From contig SVJL01000009.1 in assembly GCA_015068985.1 (NCBI GenBank), positions 1 through 40,737 of the forward strand: a DNA stretch of 40,737 nt, written 5' to 3'. The position numbers and the translations under genes were made by a program. Of this stretch, positions 34,718 to 40,737 are shown piece by piece. Each line of letters begins with the position of its first letter. Position 1 is the first letter of the stretch. The notes beneath the pieces were generated by a model. That model saw only the letters and a program-made list of their open reading frames with translations. It did not search any database and was not told the origin of the DNA. Origin of the DNA: Oscillospiraceae bacterium (GTDB lineage: Bacteria > Bacillota > Clostridia > UMGS1810).

Positions 34718-36163
34718 ATGTATTTGGGAATTGATTTAGGCAGTACAAATATAAAGGCGGCACTTTATGATACTGATATGAATCCGGTTGACCGCCGGAG
34801 CATCCCCGTAAGCTACATAAGAGAAAACGGTTTTGTAGAGTTTAATGCACAAGAGTATGCAGAAAACCTGATTGTTCTTCTGGCAGAGATGCTTCACAAA
34901 AACAATGTTGATTTTGTGGCAGAAATCTCATTTACCGGTCAGGCAGAATCTCTTGTGATGGTAGGAAAAGACGGGAAGCCTCTTATGAATGCCATTTCGT
35001 GGATGGATGAACGTTCGGCTGCGGAGTGCTCAGAGCTTGAAAAGCTTTTTTCAAAAGAAGAGTGCGAAAAGGTTACAGGTCAGCAGGCGGTTCTTCCAAC
35101 CTGGCCGGCAACAAAAATTCTGTGGCTTGAGAAAAACAGACCTGATGTTTTTAAAAATACACAAACCTATATGCTCCTTAAAGACTTTGTGGTGTTTTAT
35201 CTCACGGGGAATAAGGTTTCTGATATGTCGATTGCAACATTTTCTTTCTATTTTGATATTTATAAAAAATGCTATTGGAAAAAAATGTTGGATGCAATTC
35301 ATATAACAGAAGATAAGCTTCCGTCTCTTACAGAGCCCTGCACAGTGGCGGGAAATCTGAAGGAGGATATCTTTAAGCAGTTAGGACTTAAATGTACTGC
35401 AAAGGTTAATGTGGGAACCCTTGACCACTTTGCCGGAATGATTGGAACAGGAAATATTGGCGAAGGCAAAATAACGCTTTCAACCGGAACTGTTATGGCA
35501 ATGGCAACATTTTCAAAGGAGCCTGCCGATGAAATCAACGGTGTTGCAATGCATTACGGATTTTTGCCCGACACGCACATTATGCTTCCTGTTGCAGAAA
35601 GCGGAGGAGTGAGTCTTGAGTGGTTTAAAAATTCTTGTATGCCCAATACAAGCTTTGATGAAATAAACAAAATCATAAAAGACAGAAAAAGAAACAACAT
35701 TTTGTTCCTTCCTTACCTTGTGGGCACAAATTCTCCTGAGTTCGATTCGCGGGCGTCCGGCGTGTTCTGGGGATTAAGAGGTGAACACGATGCCTTTGAT
35801 ATGGCATACTCTGTAATGGAAGGCGTTGGATTTTTGCTCAGAAAGAATTGCGAACATATCAGCCAAAACGGATCCACGGTAAAATCAATTATTGCAACAG
35901 GCGGCGGCTCGAAAAGCGATGTTTGGTGTCAGCTTCAGGCAGACATAACAAATTTGCCGGTTATGATTCCAAAGGAAAAAGAAGCGGCGTGTTTGGGTGC
36001 GGCAATTATTGCCGCAGTAAGTGACGGAAAAATTGAAAGCTTCGAAAAAGCCTCACAGTTAATTGAATTTGAAAAAGTGTTTAAACCGTCGGGCGACGAT
36101 GCTCTGGAAGAAAAGTATAAACGGTTTAATATGCTTTATGAATTTTCTTGTGACTTAAAGTAA
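34718..36163 (+). CDS. FGGY family carbohydrate kinase
   Basis: A 481-residue sugar kinase with two actin-like domains. The N-terminal phosphate motif is GIDLGSTNIKAALYD (about 4-18). The catalytic aspartate is in GTLDHFAGMIGTG. The adenosine-binding motif ATGGGSKSDVWCQLQADI is at about 394-411, followed by EKEAACLGAAIIA. It resembles xylulokinase-like members, which phosphorylate ketoses made by isomerases. With the isomerase 14 nt upstream it likely forms an isomerise-then-phosphorylate step; no aldolase or epimerase follows. Confidence 0.93.
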   Translation: MYLGIDLGSTNIKAALYDTDMNPVDRRSIPVSYIRENGFVEFNAQEYAENLIVLLAEMLHKNNVDFVAEISFTGQAESLVMVGKDGKPLMNAISWMDERSAAECSELEKLFSKEECEKVTGQQAVLPTWPATKILWLEKNRPDVFKNTQTYMLLKDFVVFYLTGNKVSDMSIATFSFYFDIYKKCYWKKMLDAIHITEDKLPSLTEPCTVAGNLKEDIFKQLGLKCTAKVNVGTLDHFAGMIGTGNIGEGKITLSTGTVMAMATFSKEPADEINGVAMHYGFLPDTHIMLPVAESGGVSLEWFKNSCMPNTSFDEINKIIKDRKRNNILFLPYLVGTNSPEFDSRASGVFWGLRGEHDAFDMAYSVMEGVGFLLRKNCEHISQNGSTVKSIIATGGGSKSDVWCQLQADITNLPVMIPKEKEAACLGAAIIAAVSDGKIESFEKASQLIEFEKVFKPSGDDALEEKYKRFNMLYEFSCDLK

Positions 36164-36182
36164 GAGAAAATTTAAAATATTA

Positions 36183-36211
36183 TTGCCATTTTTTGTTGTT
36201 TGTGATAAAAT
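36183..36211 (+). promoter_or_regulatory. Promoter of the YgjV-like gene
   Basis: TTGCCA (36183-36188), a 17-nt spacer and TAAAAT (36206-36211). Confidence 0.5.
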
Positions 36212-36240
36212 AACACGGACAAATTATCGGAGGTAATAAT

Positions 36241-36774
36241 ATGGATTGTATAGACGTTTTGGCACAAGGTCTCGGCCTTGTTGGTATGGTGCTTACATTT
36301 TGCTCTTTTCAGGCAAAAAAGAATTCCGGTTTTTTTGTATTGCAGGGGCTCAGCGGTCTTGCGTTTGCTCTTAACTTTTTGCTTATCGGTGCGTATGCCG
36401 GTTGTGCAATGAATGCTGTGAACGTTATAAGAGGGCTTCTGTTTAAAAACGGAGACAAAAAGAAGTATAAGCTTGTGGTGGTAGAATTACTCTATGCACT
36501 CAGCGTTCTTTTGCCGATTATGCTTTCTGCAAACGGGCTTGGCCAAATTATACTGTCGATTGTTGTTTTGATAGCTCAGCTCTCCAACAGTGTGGTTATG
36601 TGGATGGGCAGCGGCAAGCACATAAGGTATCTGCAGTTTGCACTTGTCTCGCCGGCGTGGCTTGTGTATGATGTTGTAAATTTCAGCCTTGGCGGCATTC
36701 TTTGCGAAGCGTTTAATATGATTTCTGTTGTAGTGTCTTTCATCAGATACGGGAAAGACGGATTCGAGAAATAG
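36241..36774 (+). CDS. YgjV family inner membrane protein
   Basis: A 177-residue membrane protein with about six hydrophobic segments. The start GLGLVGMVLTFCSFQAKKNS (about 11-30) and LSGLAFALNFLLIGAYAGCA (about 38-57) are the typical YgjV pattern, distantly like small SWEET/PQ-loop proteins. No function is established for the family. It has its own promoter, and GGAGG precedes the ATG. The bidirectional terminator at 36796 separates it from the toxin gene. Confidence 0.85.
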   Translation: MDCIDVLAQGLGLVGMVLTFCSFQAKKNSGFFVLQGLSGLAFALNFLLIGAYAGCAMNAVNVIRGLLFKNGDKKKYKLVVVELLYALSVLLPIMLSANGLGQIILSIVVLIAQLSNSVVMWMGSGKHIRYLQFALVSPAWLVYDVVNFSLGGILCEAFNMISVVVSFIRYGKDGFEK

Positions 36775-36795
36775 AAAAAGAATTATATCAGCACA

Positions 36796-36837
36796 AAAGC
36801 ACGACGTTTATGATTATTGTCATAGCGTCGTGCTTTT
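36796..36837. terminator. Bidirectional terminator
   Basis: AAGCACGACG and CGTCGTGCTT form a 10-bp stem, extended by TATGA with TCATA. It has T-runs on both strands and lies between the convergent YgjV-like and yafQ genes. Confidence 0.9.
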
Positions 36838-36851
36838 TATGTGTGGGGTTT

Positions 36852-37124
36852 TTAAAACAAATCACTGTGGCTTCCTGTTCTGGTCAAAGACAAAGTGATT
36901 AAATCATTTTCTTTTTTGTATATCAGCAGCCAATCAGGGGTAATATGACATTCGCGATGTCCGGAATAATCCCCTTTTAAAGCGTGGTCATTATATTTTT
37001 CGGGCAAGATTTTTTCTTCACGCAAAAGTATTAAAACTTCCTCGAACAGCTTAATCTTGTAATCGCGTTTTATGATTGTCTTAAAATCCTTTTTGAATTT
37101 CGAAGTGTATCTGATTTTAAGCAT
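36852..37124 (-). CDS. Toxin YafQ (RelE/ParE superfamily mRNA interferase)
   Basis: A 90-residue toxin of the YafQ family, a ribosome-dependent endoribonuclease. The residues important in E. coli YafQ all have counterparts: His47, His60, Asp64, Trp65, His86 and Phe90 (in DHALKG, HITPDWLL and TGSHSDLF), so it should be active. The N-terminus MLKIRYTSKFKKDFK is also typical. It overlaps the antitoxin gene by 8 nt and is transcribed from the same promoter. The antitoxin would neutralise it and be degraded under stress. Confidence 0.92.
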   Translation of the reverse strand: MLKIRYTSKFKKDFKTIIKRDYKIKLFEEVLILLREEKILPEKYNDHALKGDYSGHRECHITPDWLLIYKKENDLITLSLTRTGSHSDLF

Positions 37125-37383
37125 TCAAGTCCCTCATAAGTTCATCTATATCATCATATGCTTTGCTCATGTTTCTGTTGTTATTCACATCATCAATTGC
37201 GGCAAGTGTTTCGGCATTGGGAGTATCAACGGCAAGTTCAAATGGAATTTTTCCTAGTCTGACGGCTTGCCTGCAGAAAACTCCCATCGCAGTTGACATA
37301 CTTAATCCCAAAGCAGAGAATAGTTCATCGGCTTGTGCTTTTAACTCTTTATCCATGCGAATTGTAACATTAGTTGTAGCCAT
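37117..37383 (-). CDS. Antitoxin DinJ/RelB
   Basis: An 88-residue ribbon-helix-helix antitoxin. The N-terminal RHH fold is TNVTIRMDKELKAQADELFS (about 4-23), followed by LGLSMSTAMGVFCRQAV. The C-terminal part would wrap the YafQ toxin. The ATG at 37383 follows AAAGGAG; an upstream extension has no site. It likely represses its own promoter, in which an imperfect palindrome overlaps the -10. Confidence 0.92.
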   Translation of the reverse strand: MATTNVTIRMDKELKAQADELFSALGLSMSTAMGVFCRQAVRLGKIPFELAVDTPNAETLAAIDDVNNNRNMSKAYDDIDELMRDLNA

Positions 37384-37406
37384 AGTATAAACTCCTTTCA
37401 CATTTA

Positions 37407-37443
37407 GTATATTAATTATAATACAAATTATGTGCAATGTCAA
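37407..37443 (-). promoter_or_regulatory. Promoter/operator of the dinJ-yafQ pair
   Basis: On the minus strand TTGACA (37443-37438), a 17-nt spacer and TATAAT (37420-37415) match the consensus exactly. The 18-bp imperfect palindrome GTATATTAATTATAATAC (37407-37424) overlaps the -10 and is a likely antitoxin operator. Confidence 0.7.
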
Positions 37444-37499
37444 TGGTATGCACGAGAAATCGCTGTTTGATGAAGTAGTGAAAATGTAGGAGTTATAAC

Positions 37500-37733
37500 T
37501 TATAGTTTTTCGTAAACTTCATTTTCAATTTGTAAAACTATCGTGCTCGGCTTGGTACTCAGTGCATCACTGAGTCTGAACAAGGTTTCTAATGTGGGTT
37601 TTCTTTCCCCTCTTTCGATTGCACTCAGGTGAGTTCTGCCTATATTGGCAAGTCCTGATACTACCTCCTGTGATAATCCTTTCTTCTCTCTGAACTGTTT
37701 TATTACATTGCCAACCAGTTTTGGATCTAACAT
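37500..37733 (-). CDS. XRE family helix-turn-helix regulator
   Basis: A 77-residue protein that is almost entirely a Cro/C1-type HTH domain (about 8-64): IKQFREKKGLSQEVVSGLAN, then IGRTHLSAIERGERKPTLET, the latter with the recognition helix. The ATG at 37733 follows AGGAGGTGG. It diverges from the SLH-domain gene, and paired inverted repeats between them overlap that gene's promoter, so it is a likely repressor of that gene and perhaps of itself. Confidence 0.92.
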   Translation of the reverse strand: MLDPKLVGNVIKQFREKKGLSQEVVSGLANIGRTHLSAIERGERKPTLETLFRLSDALSTKPSTIVLQIENEVYEKL

Positions 37734-37780
37734 AATTAACCACCTCCTGACAACATTGTAATGTAAAAAAACGCATTTTA

Positions 37781-37821
37781 TGAACACATATGTTGACAAT
37801 TGAACACAAATGTGTTACTAT
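37781..37821 (+). promoter_or_regulatory. Promoter of the SLH gene with two operator-like repeats
   Basis: TTGACA (37793-37798), a 17-nt spacer and TACTAT (37816-37821). TGAACACA occurs at 37781 and again exactly 20 bp later at 37801. The second forms the near-perfect palindrome AACACAAATGTGTT (37803-37816), filling the spacer; the first, AACACATATGTT, lies on the -35. Confidence 0.7.
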
Positions 37822-37887
37822 TATGTGAGAGAAATGACAAAAATTAGATGTTTGTCAATCAGAATTATGAATGAAAGGGTGTAATTT

Positions 37888-39957
37888 ATGAAAAAAGTTA
37901 TTTCTTTGTTAATTTCTGTGATTATGGTGTTTTCGTTGGTCGTTAATGCACTTGCTATTTCATATGGCCAAGAGCACGAGGGTGATTACGGTACATACGG
38001 CGAAGTATACACTGATGTGCCAACGAGCCATTGGGCATATGAGGAAACAAAAAGATGTAATGAAAAAGGTTGGTTTGCAGGCTATCCTGATGGAAGATTT
38101 AAGCCGGATGCTTCCATAACAAGAGCTGAAGCAATTAAGGTTATTGTTAGTTTTTTGGGACGAGAACTCAAGGATGTTGTATATAGCAACTATCATGATG
38201 TGGATGTTACTGAGTGGTATGCTCCGTATATTCATGCAGGCGAAGATTTATTCCCCATGAAGTGGAAAACTAACAATGCATTTCAGCCAAATATGCCTAT
38301 GACGAGAGAAGACACGGTCTATGCTTTGGTAACAGCACTTGGTTATGGTGATGATATAAAATTTGCTGATGAGTCCATACTTAATATGTTCTCAGACCAC
38401 AACAGTATTTCGAGCATTATGCGTCCGTATTTCGCTGTGGCACTATCAATGAAGCCCACAACCTTGGTTTCAGGATATGATGATGGCACAATAAGAGCTC
38501 AAGATGCACTTACAAGAGCACAGTTTGCTGCTTTGCTTTGGCGAGCTAGCTTTATTGGGGTTAACACTCCCAAAGATGCAGTGCTTCAAAAGGTTGCTAT
38601 TTCTCCAAGCTCTAAACAGGTTCTCACGGTTGGTGATTCTTTGACATTTGCAGCAAAAGCCGAATACAGCGATGGTAGTAAAAAAGAATATTCCGGATTT
38701 ACGCTTGTAGATTCAAGCTATGGAAATTCTGTAAGAATATCCGGTAACACAATTACTGCAGTAAAAGAAGGTGTGTGCGTAGTAGAATTTGACGATAAAT
38801 ATATTGACAGATTCACTACAAAATCGGTGACAATTGAGGTTGAGAATCCCACTGATGCTCCGGTTTTGAAAATTTATGATTATGAAGAAAGAACAACCGA
38901 AGAAACAATGCGTATAAACGGCAAGGTTACAGATCGCACAGGCACTGAAATTGATTTAACGTGTAATGGAAGAGATATTATGGTTAGCGGAGAAAGCTTT
39001 TCTTATACTGCAAACTTAAATATCGGTAGAAACGAATTTGTTTTTGTTGCAACAAATGAATATGGTAACAAGACAGAAAAGGCCATTGTTATTATGCGTG
39101 AAGAAGAAAAACCTACAACGGTAGAAATGATAAATGTTGTAGGAAAAACGGAGGCTGAGGCAATAATAGAAATAGATGCTCTTGGTCTCCTGGCGGAAAT
39201 AGAATATGTTTGGGACGATAATATTGAGGCTGGAATTGTTCTTGCTCAAAATATTCCGGAAGGTAAAGATGCAGAACTGGGAAAACCGATATATTTAAAG
39301 ATCAGCGGCGGAAAAAATGAATGGGTAGGCTGGACGGACAGCCTGCCCTCATACGTTAGTTCGACAGAATATATCATTGAGGAAAAAACCCAATACAGAT
39401 ACAAAACCCTTGAACATAAAGACAGTACATCGTCTTCTCTTAATGGGTGGGAACTTAAAAATCAAAGCGAAAGTTGGGGAAGCTGGTCATCGTGGACAAG
39501 AGATAGCATCGGGGCGTCTTCAACAAGAGAAGTTGAAACAAAAAGCGTAGCAGACCCTGCACAATATAAGACACAGTGGCATTACACAAGATATTACGGA
39601 TGGGATCCAAATAAAAAAGCAAATGTTTCATGGCCGCATCAGGGGACATATTCAAAAACATATCAAGAAAGCGGATGGCTCGATTCTCCATATGAAAACA
39701 GAGGTAGAGCAGACGCTATTGACGCAACATGCTATAAAAATAGTTCAGACAATATAAGTGTGTGGTGGTGGAACGAAACAACAAGACGGGTTGAACTTCC
39801 ACGCACATATCACACAGAATACAGATATAGAGATAAAACAATAACATATCATTATAGTCGATGGAGTGATTGGTCTTCATGGTCCGATAATGCCATTTCC
39901 GGTAGCGGCGAAAAAGAAGTGGAGACAAAAACTGTGTACAGATATAAATTTAAGTAA
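37888..39957 (+). CDS. S-layer homology / PASTA surface protein with Trp-rich repeats
   Basis: A 689-residue exported protein. Signal peptide, about 1-23. Three SLH domains follow (about 40-215; e.g. PTSHWAYEETKRCNEKGWFA and GYPDGRFKPDASITRAEAI), which bind pyruvylated wall polymers. Next come a bacterial Ig-like Big2 domain (about 230-320), a second beta-sandwich (about 325-405) and one PASTA-like domain (about 408-470; VVGKTEAEAIIEIDALGLLA). The C-terminus (about 475-689) is rich in Trp and Tyr, with two related units carrying WGSWSSWTRD and WSDWSSWSDN, each followed by EVETK. GAAAGGG precedes the ATG. Its role is likely adhesive or structural. Confidence 0.9.
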   Translation: MKKVISLLISVIMVFSLVVNALAISYGQEHEGDYGTYGEVYTDVPTSHWAYEETKRCNEKGWFAGYPDGRFKPDASITRAEAIKVIVSFLGRELKDVVYSNYHDVDVTEWYAPYIHAGEDLFPMKWKTNNAFQPNMPMTREDTVYALVTALGYGDDIKFADESILNMFSDHNSISSIMRPYFAVALSMKPTTLVSGYDDGTIRAQDALTRAQFAALLWRASFIGVNTPKDAVLQKVAISPSSKQVLTVGDSLTFAAKAEYSDGSKKEYSGFTLVDSSYGNSVRISGNTITAVKEGVCVVEFDDKYIDRFTTKSVTIEVENPTDAPVLKIYDYEERTTEETMRINGKVTDRTGTEIDLTCNGRDIMVSGESFSYTANLNIGRNEFVFVATNEYGNKTEKAIVIMREEEKPTTVEMINVVGKTEAEAIIEIDALGLLAEIEYVWDDNIEAGIVLAQNIPEGKDAELGKPIYLKISGGKNEWVGWTDSLPSYVSSTEYIIEEKTQYRYKTLEHKDSTSSSLNGWELKNQSESWGSWSSWTRDSIGASSTREVETKSVADPAQYKTQWHYTRYYGWDPNKKANVSWPHQGTYSKTYQESGWLDSPYENRGRADAIDATCYKNSSDNISVWWWNETTRRVELPRTYHTEYRYRDKTITYHYSRWSDWSSWSDNAISGSGEKEVETKTVYRYKFK

Positions 39958-39984
39958 TTGATATTGCAACGTGTGCGCTGAAAA

Positions 39985-40082
39985 AAGCGGATTTTTAAAA
40001 TGCCGCAGGCAAGATAAGCACGTGTGAGCGAAGAAAAGCATATGGATGGCGTGTTATCTTCTTTAAGCTCATCTAACTTATG
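39985..40082. repeat. Fragment of the family A-related repeat
   Basis: GCGGATTTTTAAAATGCCG and GGCAAGATAAGCAC, then GAGCGAAGAAAAGCATATG, match the interior of family A copy 1 (5090-5145) in the same order. A degenerate right end (CATCTAACTTATG) may lie near 40070. The rest of the 39958-40394 gap is A/T-rich and holds only the hairpin at 40226. Confidence 0.6.
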
Positions 40083-40225
40083 TAGTCGCCGATAAAATTT
40101 TCGGTTCCAAAACTATATCTTGTGCCCCTGAAAAACTACCGCCACAAAATATATTTTTTGTCAGTATTTTACAGAGTTTTGTTGTGCAAGTTGTATAGTT
40201 TTTACTAAAAAAGCACTTTTGCACG

Positions 40226-40276
40226 CTAAAAACCGCCGTTAAACCTTGCCAAAAGCGAGGTTGAGGCGGTTTTTAG
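40226..40276. terminator. Hairpin, probable terminator of the SLH gene
   Basis: CTAAAAACCGCC (40226-40237) and GGCGGTTTTTAG (40265-40276) form a perfect 12-bp stem. An inner pair, AACCT with AGGTT, sits in the loop. It lies about 270 nt past the stop codon. A weak A/T tail makes the role uncertain. Confidence 0.5.
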
Positions 40277-40394
40277 TGCGAAAAATATCGTCATAATTCA
40301 CATCAAAAGCATAAAATTGCAAGCAGTCAATTGTGTATATTTCACGAAATTTTTAAAAAATGACTTTTGAGGCTTTTTTAGGTAAATATTACTC

Positions 40395-40423
40395 TTGAAA
40401 AATTCCCTCAAATATAATAAAAT
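40395..40423 (+). promoter_or_regulatory. Promoter of the S10 ribosomal operon
   Basis: TTGAAA (40395-40400), a 17-nt spacer and TAAAAT (40418-40423). TATAAT at 40413 is an alternative -10 with a poorer -35. Confidence 0.5.
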
Positions 40424-40429
40424 AGCCTA

Positions 40430-40676
40430 TGTGTGGCATGACAGACGATGAAGCGGGAGGTTACCGGCTGCCCCAAAGCGGCCAATTTCCGTGGAGAATG
40501 TCCGGGTCCAGAATCCGGGCGGCAAGGTCACAGTGAATACCTACTCGTATTATGCCCCGGTATCCTTGTGCCGGGTTTTAATATGGAAAAGGTATGACAC
40601 ACGCGGATGCGTGTGAACTGTTTTTATGACTGCCGATATGGCACCGAAAATCAAATTATGTTAGGAGGTACTATCA
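40430..40676 (+). ncRNA. Structured leader of the S10 operon
   Basis: About 245 nt of GC-rich leader precede rpsJ, in contrast to the A/T-rich sequence just before. Hairpins include CCCGG...CCGGG (40556-40575) followed by TTTT, and CACACGC-GGAT-GCGTGTG (40598-40615) followed by a T5 run, which looks like an attenuator. In other bacteria ribosomal protein L4 controls this operon through its leader; whether it does so here is inference. Confidence 0.6.
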
Positions 40677-40737
40677 ATGGCTAAAAGTCAGAAAATCAGA
40701 ATCAAGCTCAAAGCTTACGATCACCAGTTAATCGATC
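40677..40737 (+). CDS. 30S ribosomal protein S10, N-terminal part
   Basis: The first 20 codons read MAKSQKIRIKLKAYDHQLID, the conserved start of S10, which binds 16S rRNA and also serves NusB-dependent antitermination. AGGAGG lies 8 nt upstream of the ATG. The gene runs off the end of the window and would be the first gene of the S10-spc ribosomal protein cluster. Confidence 0.96.
   Translation, partial: MAKSQKIRIKLKAYDHQLID

Noticed and set aside
36852-37383. DinJ-YafQ as part of a larger mobile island
   Set aside because: No integrase, att-like repeat or compositional break is visible around the pair.

Overview
The window looks like a chromosomal segment of a low-to-mid GC Firmicute of class Clostridia. 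The signs are Firmicute gene orders (darA-holB-ricT-yabB; ftsE-ftsX-M23-S41; parA-parB; rpsF-ssb-rpsR), AGGAGG ribosome binding sites, TTGACA-17-TATAAT promoters, S-layer homology and 'copper amine oxidase-like' stalk domains, and parS sites of the Spo0J type. No tRNA, rRNA, CRISPR array, transposase or prophage gene was seen. ParAB-parS, serS, rpsF-ssb-rpsR and the darA cluster usually sit near oriC in Firmicutes, so this is probably origin-proximal DNA (inference).

Layout. 1-3.7 kb, minus strand: c-di-AMP receptor DarA, DNA polymerase III delta', RicT, a 2[4Fe-4S] ferredoxin and a TrmN6-like methyltransferase. 3.7-4.7 kb: lipoprotein ApbE. 5.3-9.5 kb: three secreted proteins that share a C-terminal stalk domain but differ at the N-terminus (beta-helix, BspA-type LRR, unknown), then a GNAT. 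10.3-17.4 kb, minus strand: ROK regulator, S41 protease, M23/EnvC-like hydrolase, FtsX with an apparently duplicated extracellular domain, FtsE and a PucR-type regulator. 17.8-21.3 kb: parA, parB, a small membrane coiled-coil protein and serS. 21.5-25 kb: a heterodimeric ABC exporter. 25.5 kb: a DUF1292 gene lying between long inverted repeats. 26.3-29.5 kb, minus strand: GT2, GtrA and a polytopic membrane protein, a Gtr-like envelope glycosylation cassette. 29.6-30.8 kb: rpsF-ssb-rpsR. 30.9-36.2 kb: a DeoR regulator divergent from a class III aminotransferase, sugar isomerase and FGGY kinase operon. 36.2-37.7 kb: YgjV-like protein, DinJ-YafQ toxin-antitoxin and an XRE regulator. 37.9-40 kb: a large SLH/PASTA surface protein. 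40.4-40.7 kb: the leader and first 20 codons of rpsJ.

The most unusual content is intergenic. At least two families of short transposase-less repeats with terminal inverted repeats are present, one with 28-bp ends flanked by TA. There are also clusters of perfect mini-hairpins. The most striking is an array at about 11514-11814 in which a TTTAGCT/AGCTAAA word recurs about every 20 bp and separates small hairpins with GNA or GNRA-like loops. Several elements touch genes: two supply the stop codon of a neighbouring gene, and one lies between a consensus promoter and its gene.

Promoter, operator and terminator calls come from reading motifs by eye. Protein calls come from recognised motifs and family resemblance, without database searches.
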